DNA of 23,085 nucleotides from Spirochaetaceae bacterium. Lineage in GTDB: Bacteria; Spirochaetota; Spirochaetia; B11-G9. This document shows positions 19,114 to 23,085 of the stretch, piece by piece. Position 1 is the stretch's first letter. Each line of letters begins with the position of its first letter. The stretch is taken from contig DAOVSY010000007.1 in assembly GCA_030633365.1 (NCBI GenBank), forward strand, positions 1 through 23,085, given 5' to 3'. Under the pieces are notes generated by a model, which had not been told where the DNA came from, did no database searches, and saw only the letters and a program-made list of their open reading frames with translations. The position numbers were made by a program, and so were the translations under genes.

Positions 19114-19662
19114 ATGAAATATTACGTATTACAGGTTATGACTGGCGAAGAGGCTAAATTTATGGGCCTTGCACATGTGAACTTTAAATTGGATCTGCCG
19201 ACCTTTGATTCAGCAAACAGCCTGTTATGGCCCAGACGCAAACTTACTATCAGAAAAAAAGGTGTTTTAAAAGAGAGCCTTTCCCCTATTTTTCCTGGAT
19301 ATCTGTTCTTCCAGGCAGAAGAGCTTACATCTGATATTCACTGGGTTCTTAGGCGGACACCAGGATTTGTTAGATATCTGAAAAATAATCAGAACATAGT
19401 ACCAATTGAAGGATCTGACAAAGAACTATTACTGCATTTTCTACATTTTGGTGAAATAGTTGAGAAGTCCCAGGTAAGTTTCGATGAAAATAAAAGAATT
19501 AAGGTAATTAGCGGGCCAATGAAAGGCCTTGAAGGCCGAATAGTAAAAGTAGATAAAAGAAAACGGAGAGCAAAAATTAGTTTGTCTCTTTATGAAGAAT
19601 CATTTACAATTGACTTTGGATTCGAAATTCTGGAGAAAATAGAAGACCATGAGCAAAACTAA
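19114..19662 (+). CDS. loaP: LoaP/RfaH-type specialised NusG paralogue (processive antiterminator)
   Basis: NusG paralogues of this kind ride on RNA polymerase and suppress termination in specific long operons. Residues 1-100 form the NGN domain: YYVLQVMTGEEAKF, LWPRRKLTIRKKG, SPIFPGYLFFQ, RRTPGFVRYL. Residues 126-155 are the KOW domain, IKVISGPMKGLEGRIVKVDK followed by the very basic RKRRAKI. The 'SGPMKGLEG' and 'DKRKRRA' phrasing is closer to LoaP than to housekeeping NusG, and the gene is not next to secE or rplK; it heads a polysaccharide-type operon as LoaP, UpxY and RfaH genes do. The ATG at 19114 is chosen because the family motif starts there; the frame extends to a TTG at 19078. The coding end overlaps the dehydratase gene by 14 bases. 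Symbol assignment is by resemblance. Confidence 0.82.
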   Translation: MKYYVLQVMTGEEAKFMGLAHVNFKLDLPTFDSANSLLWPRRKLTIRKKGVLKESLSPIFPGYLFFQAEELTSDIHWVLRRTPGFVRYLKNNQNIVPIEGSDKELLLHFLHFGEIVEKSQVSFDENKRIKVISGPMKGLEGRIVKVDKRKRRAKISLSLYEESFTIDFGFEILEKIEDHEQN

Positions 19663-21118
19663 TAGAATTATTATTATTGGAGCAGGATTTGCAGGAAGAG
19701 AGATTGCAGCTGAAATTTCTTCAAAAGGAATACTGGGAGAAGTTGTAGCATTTCTGGATGATTCACCTGATAAAATTGGTAAAACTGAAAAAGGAATCCA
19801 AATACTGGGACCAATATCTAATGCAATAGATATAATAAAAGAAATTAATGCAGATGAAGCATTAATTGCTATACCAGGGGCTGGAGAATCTGATCTTCGT
19901 AGAATTTATACAATTCTTCAAAAAGCAGAATTAAAAAAAATCAGGATTCTTCCAAATGTGTCTCAAATTGTAGAAGGAGATGCTCACTTAATTCAAACCA
20001 GAGAAATAAAAGCCCAGGATCTATTAGCCAGAAAACCTGTTCACATAGGGTTGATTGAGAGTCTCGAATATCTTAGAGGTAAACGAGTTTTAATAACCGG
20101 TGCCGGTGGAAGTATTGGCAGTGAACTGGCACGACAGCTCCTTTCCGGCGGAGCAGACAGGTTGTATCTCTTTGATCATGGAGAGAATAATGTTTATGAA
20201 ATTGAAAGAGAACTTCGTATTCTACAGGAAGGCGGTGTAGGTGAAGCATCTACTATAGTTCCAATTGTTGGGGAACTGCAGGATAGAGATTTTGTAAAAT
20301 TTATAATTAAACGATTAAAAGCAGATGTAATTTTCCATTGTGCTGCCTATAAACATGTTCCTTTAATAGAAGAGAATCCTGTGGAAGCGGTAAAAAATAA
20401 TATATTTGGAACAAAAAACATTGTAGATGCTTCTGTGGAATCCAGTGTTTCAAGATTTGTTTTTATTTCCACGGATAAAGCTGTTTATCCTTCGAGTATT
20501 TACGGTGCAAGTAAAATGGTAGCCGAAGAAATTGTCCTTAATACAAATTCTGAAAATACAAACTTTATGGTAGTTCGCTTTGGAAATGTTTTGGGTTCAA
20601 GAGGCAGTATTGTTCCTCTATTTACCCGTCAGATTATGAAGGGTGGACCTGTAACTATTACCCATGAAGATGTAAATAGATTTTTTATGACCATTCCGGA
20701 AGCAGCTTCACTTGTTTTAAAAACAGGAGGTGTTGGATCCAGAGGAGACTTGTATATTCTGGAAATGGGTGAACCCATTTTCATAAAAGATCTTGCAGAA
20801 CAGATGATTCGTTTTTATGGCTTTCTTCCGGAAAAAGAGATTAAAATTAACTATATAGGCCTAAGACCAGGAGAAAAAATGGATGAACGACTGTGGACCG
20901 AAGAGGATACAGTTATAAAAACAAAGCATCCAGGTATTATAAAAGTGCTTCACAGAACAAGGTTGAATGGCCAGTTGGATAATCTTCTTAAAAATCTACA
21001 GTCAGTCTGTTATCTTGAAAAAGATGAAAACCTTTACAGAAACCGTATATATCTAAGAGAAATACTAAAAGAATATATTCCAAGCATTCAGATGGTAAAA
21101 AATGAACCTGAATACTAA
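19649..21118 (+). CDS. Soluble SDR sugar-nucleotide 4,6-dehydratase (CapD/FlaA1/PglF-like)
   Basis: The enzyme is predicted to convert a UDP-N-acetylhexosamine to its 4-keto-6-deoxy form. Residues 1-130 are a Rossmann-like domain (GAGFAGREIA at 11-20) that in PglF/WbpM relatives follows four membrane helices; here those helices are absent, so the protein should be cytosolic. Residues 135-489 are the catalytic SDR: NAD-binding GAGGSIGSELARQ (151-163), HCAAYKHVPLIEENP (230-244), STDKAVYPSSIYGASK (274-289), RFGNVLGSRGS (310-320) and LRPGEKMDERLW (405-416). Tyr285 occupies the place where long PglF/WbpM enzymes have Met, so the Ser-Tyr-Lys form is present, as in short FlaA1/PseB-type enzymes. It overlaps the genes on both sides (14 and 17 bases) and pairs functionally with the aminotransferase. 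Confidence 0.88.
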   Translation: MSKTNRIIIIGAGFAGREIAAEISSKGILGEVVAFLDDSPDKIGKTEKGIQILGPISNAIDIIKEINADEALIAIPGAGESDLRRIYTILQKAELKKIRILPNVSQIVEGDAHLIQTREIKAQDLLARKPVHIGLIESLEYLRGKRVLITGAGGSIGSELARQLLSGGADRLYLFDHGENNVYEIERELRILQEGGVGEASTIVPIVGELQDRDFVKFIIKRLKADVIFHCAAYKHVPLIEENPVEAVKNNIFGTKNIVDASVESSVSRFVFISTDKAVYPSSIYGASKMVAEEIVLNTNSENTNFMVVRFGNVLGSRGSIVPLFTRQIMKGGPVTITHEDVNRFFMTIPEAASLVLKTGGVGSRGDLYILEMGEPIFIKDLAEQMIRFYGFLPEKEIKINYIGLRPGEKMDERLWTEEDTVIKTKHPGIIKVLHRTRLNGQLDNLLKNLQSVCYLEKDENLYRNRIYLREILKEYIPSIQMVKNEPEY

Positions 21119-22277
21119 GTTTATCCCTTTCGCAAGACCCTCACTGGGGACGGAGGAAGAAGAAGCTGTAATAAAAGTTCTTAGAAGCGGCTGGCTGACT
21201 ACTGGAGTAGAAGCAAAAAACTTTGAAATGGAGTTTGCCGCTTATACTGGTTCGACCAATGCACTGGCAGTTAACTCTGCAACATCCGGGCTGCACCTGG
21301 CTCTGGAAGCATTGGGTGTCGGACCTGGAGATAAAGTTATTACCAGCCCTTACACATTTACTTCTACTGCCGAGGTAATTAGATATCTTGGGGCAGATCC
21401 TGTATTTGCAGATATTGATCCTCGAACCTTTAATATCAGTCCTGTGGAAACAGCAAAGTTATTGGAAAATGATCCGACTATAAAGGGTATTATTCCAGTT
21501 CATATTGGAGGATTCCCTTGTGATATGAAGGCACTTCTTGAACTTAAAGAAAAATATGGAATATTTATCCTTGAAGATGCAGCACATTCCTTTCCAGTAA
21601 AATATAATGGGAAACTTCTTGGTAGTATTGGTGATGCAGGTGTTTTCTCTTTCTATGCCACAAAAACTATAACTACAGGGGAAGGAGGAATGATAATAAC
21701 AAACAACTCAACTTTAGCAAAAAGAATGTCTGTTATGCGCCTCCATGGCATAGACAGGGAAGTATGGGACCGATATACATCAGATAAACCTTCCTGGCAG
21801 TATTCAATAGTTGATGCAGGATTTAAATATAATATGCCTGATATTGCAGCAGCAATAGGCCGGGAGCAACTTAAAAAGGCAGCTTTATTTCTTGAAAAAA
21901 GAGAAAAAATTGCAAATTTCTATTTTAAAAAATTAGAAAATACAGATTTTCTTAAACTTCCCCCAATACACGAAAATCATGGATGGCATCTTTTTATGCC
22001 AAAAATAATTCCGGATAAATTGACAATAACAAGAGATGTATTTATTCAGAAACTAATAAGTATAGGAATTGGAATCTCTGTGCATTTTATTCCTCTCCAT
22101 ATAATGCCCTATTATAAAGAAAAATATGGGTTTAAAGAAAATGATTATCCTGAAGCCTTAAAAGCATATAATTCTGTTTTCAGCTTACCAATTTATCCGG
22201 ATTTAACAGAAGAACAGTTGGAAAGGATAGTTTCTGCAGTAATAGATACAGGAACCAAATTCAGGAGAAAACCTTAA
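21102..22277 (+). CDS. DegT/DnrJ/EryC1-family PLP sugar aminotransferase
   Basis: These enzymes transfer an amino group to a keto-sugar nucleotide, forming a 4-amino-4,6-dideoxy sugar. Landmarks: RSGWLTTGVEAKNFE (28-42), AVNSATSGLHLALEALGVG (56-74), TSPYTFTSTAEV (81-92), the PLP-contacting EDAAHSFP (158-165), and the Schiff-base lysine in FSFYATKTITTGEGGMI (182-198, Lys188). RLHGIDR and YNMPDIAAAIGREQL complete the family pattern. Length 391 is typical. It begins inside the dehydratase gene and its stop overlaps the next start as TAATG. With the dehydratase it would make an amino-dideoxy sugar precursor, similar to the PglF/PglE or PseB/PseC pairs. The exact sugar stereochemistry cannot be read from sequence. 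Confidence 0.92.
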   Translation: MNLNTKFIPFARPSLGTEEEEAVIKVLRSGWLTTGVEAKNFEMEFAAYTGSTNALAVNSATSGLHLALEALGVGPGDKVITSPYTFTSTAEVIRYLGADPVFADIDPRTFNISPVETAKLLENDPTIKGIIPVHIGGFPCDMKALLELKEKYGIFILEDAAHSFPVKYNGKLLGSIGDAGVFSFYATKTITTGEGGMIITNNSTLAKRMSVMRLHGIDREVWDRYTSDKPSWQYSIVDAGFKYNMPDIAAAIGREQLKKAALFLEKREKIANFYFKKLENTDFLKLPPIHENHGWHLFMPKIIPDKLTITRDVFIQKLISIGIGISVHFIPLHIMPYYKEKYGFKENDYPEALKAYNSVFSLPIYPDLTEEQLERIVSAVIDTGTKFRRKP

Positions 22278-23085
22278 TGGCAAAAGACTATCTATTTCTG
22301 GATGATATTAACAGCAAAAAAATGATTTTTGCCCATCTAATTAGATCGACAATACCCAAAGGAACAATATCATCCATTAAAATTCCTAAATTACCAAAAG
22401 GATATATTAGTTTAACCGGGGAAGATATCCCAGGTAATAATCTTATTAGTGTATTTTCTGAAGATATGCCTCTGTTATGTAATAAAACTGTCCAGTATGA
22501 GGGAGAACCCATACTTGTAATTTGCGGTCCTGTTGAAAATAAAGTTACAAATATTTGTAACAATACTATTATTGAATATGATACAGATTATTCTTTACTT
22601 GGTTTTGAAAATTATCATGAATCCCAGGTTTCAGGGATAAAAAAATTTACAAAAGGATCTGTAGACAGTAAATTCAAAGGAAACAGCTCAATTATTGAAG
22701 GGGAATATAAAACATCAGTACAGTTTCTCCCTCTACCATACCCAATGGGAGCTATAGCAAAGTATAAAAATAATAAACTGGAAATTACGACAGCTTCTCA
22801 ATGGCCATTTCATGTACAAAAAACTGTATCGGATGTTTGTGGTATACCAAAAAAAGAGATTAAGGTTAATATTGAACCCTACCATCATACCTATGATGAA
22901 AAACTGATAATTCCTTCATTATATTCTGCAATTGCAGCTTTGCTTGCAGTTAAATCGGGCAAACAGGTAAGAATTGTAGAAGAACCTTTTCAAATAATTC
23001 AGTTTAGTATAAAACGACCACAAATTAAAATAAAAAGAAAGTCTGCTCTAAACAGTTCAGGTAAAATAATTGCAGAAGATATAGA
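22277..23085 (+). CDS. Divergent xanthine dehydrogenase/aldehyde oxidase-like large subunit (partial)
   Basis: The frame is open from the ATG at 22277 to the window end, giving 269 residues. Residues 15-105 match the a/b hammerhead domain of molybdenum hydroxylases (MIFAHLIRSTIPKGTISSIK, GYISLTGEDIPG, VQYEGEPILVICG, IIEYDTDYSLL). Residues 144-182 parallel the start of the molybdopterin-binding domain (YKTSVQFLPLPYPMGAIAKY, LEITTASQWPFHVQ), followed by VSDVCGIPKKEIKVNIE. Where the family has a Gly-rich GGGFGGK motif, this sequence reads PYHHTYDEK (201-209), and the usual 'HxxxEP' phrase is also missing. LYSAIAALLAVKSGKQVRIV fits the helix after it. It may be a degenerate or re-purposed subunit. 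Its start overlaps the aminotransferase stop, so it belongs to the same operon although no pathway link is evident. Confidence 0.72.
   Translation, partial: MAKDYLFLDDINSKKMIFAHLIRSTIPKGTISSIKIPKLPKGYISLTGEDIPGNNLISVFSEDMPLLCNKTVQYEGEPILVICGPVENKVTNICNNTIIEYDTDYSLLGFENYHESQVSGIKKFTKGSVDSKFKGNSSIIEGEYKTSVQFLPLPYPMGAIAKYKNNKLEITTASQWPFHVQKTVSDVCGIPKKEIKVNIEPYHHTYDEKLIIPSLYSAIAALLAVKSGKQVRIVEEPFQIIQFSIKRPQIKIKRKSALNSSGKIIAEDI

Noticed and set aside
22288..22563. Minus-strand 91-residue frame
   Set aside because: It lies entirely opposite the Moco-like subunit gene, which has family similarity and start-stop coupling.

Overview
The window is AT-rich bacterial DNA, almost fully coding, with a Gram-negative envelope inventory: a secretin, pseudopilins, lipoboxes and an outer-membrane barrel. 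The lineage is inferred, not shown. CsgG-like and SPOR envelope proteins, a T2SS with a rearranged gene order and a LoaP-type NusG paralogue together suggest a free-living or anaerobic spirochaete. No rRNA, tRNA, IS element or CRISPR array was seen.

Region 1 (1-8686, all minus strand, read right to left) is a run of seven genes. They are an exported DUF255/YyaL-type thioredoxin-fold protein, a small exported protein, a DPBB-like + SPOR envelope protein, NAD-dependent DNA ligase LigA, a TylF-family O-methyltransferase, a CsgG-like + beta-barrel protein, and a lipoprotein cut by the window edge. The ligase is the only obvious cytoplasmic housekeeping gene among mostly envelope genes. A promoter with good hexamers (1611-1640) precedes the CsgG-like gene, so the last two genes may form their own unit.

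Region 2 (8687-8949) is non-coding today. On the minus strand it reads like a decayed piece of an RHS/YD-repeat protein, and it ends in a promoter that abuts the start codon of the DUF255 gene.

Region 3 (8950-18872, minus strand) is a compact 11-gene type II secretion operon in the order D-E-F-L-M-C-lipoprotein-G-I-J-K. Most neighbours overlap or sit within a few bases. The order differs from the classical C-D-E-F-G-H-I-J-K-L-M. A lipobox protein with a regulatory-like beta domain and TPR-like helices sits between C and G and is a candidate pilotin or assembly factor. No prepilin peptidase (GspO) or GspH is visible.

Region 4 (18873-19113) is the divergent intergenic region between gspD and the plus-strand operon. 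It carries a C8 tract just upstream of a promoter-like sequence.

Region 5 (19114-23085, plus strand) is a translationally coupled operon. It encodes a LoaP/RfaH-type NusG paralogue, a soluble SDR sugar-nucleotide 4,6-dehydratase, a DegT-family PLP aminotransferase, and a divergent molybdopterin-hydroxylase-like large subunit cut by the window end. The dehydratase and aminotransferase together would make a UDP-4-amino-4,6-dideoxy-type sugar for surface polysaccharide. The NusG paralogue is the likely processive antiterminator of this operon.
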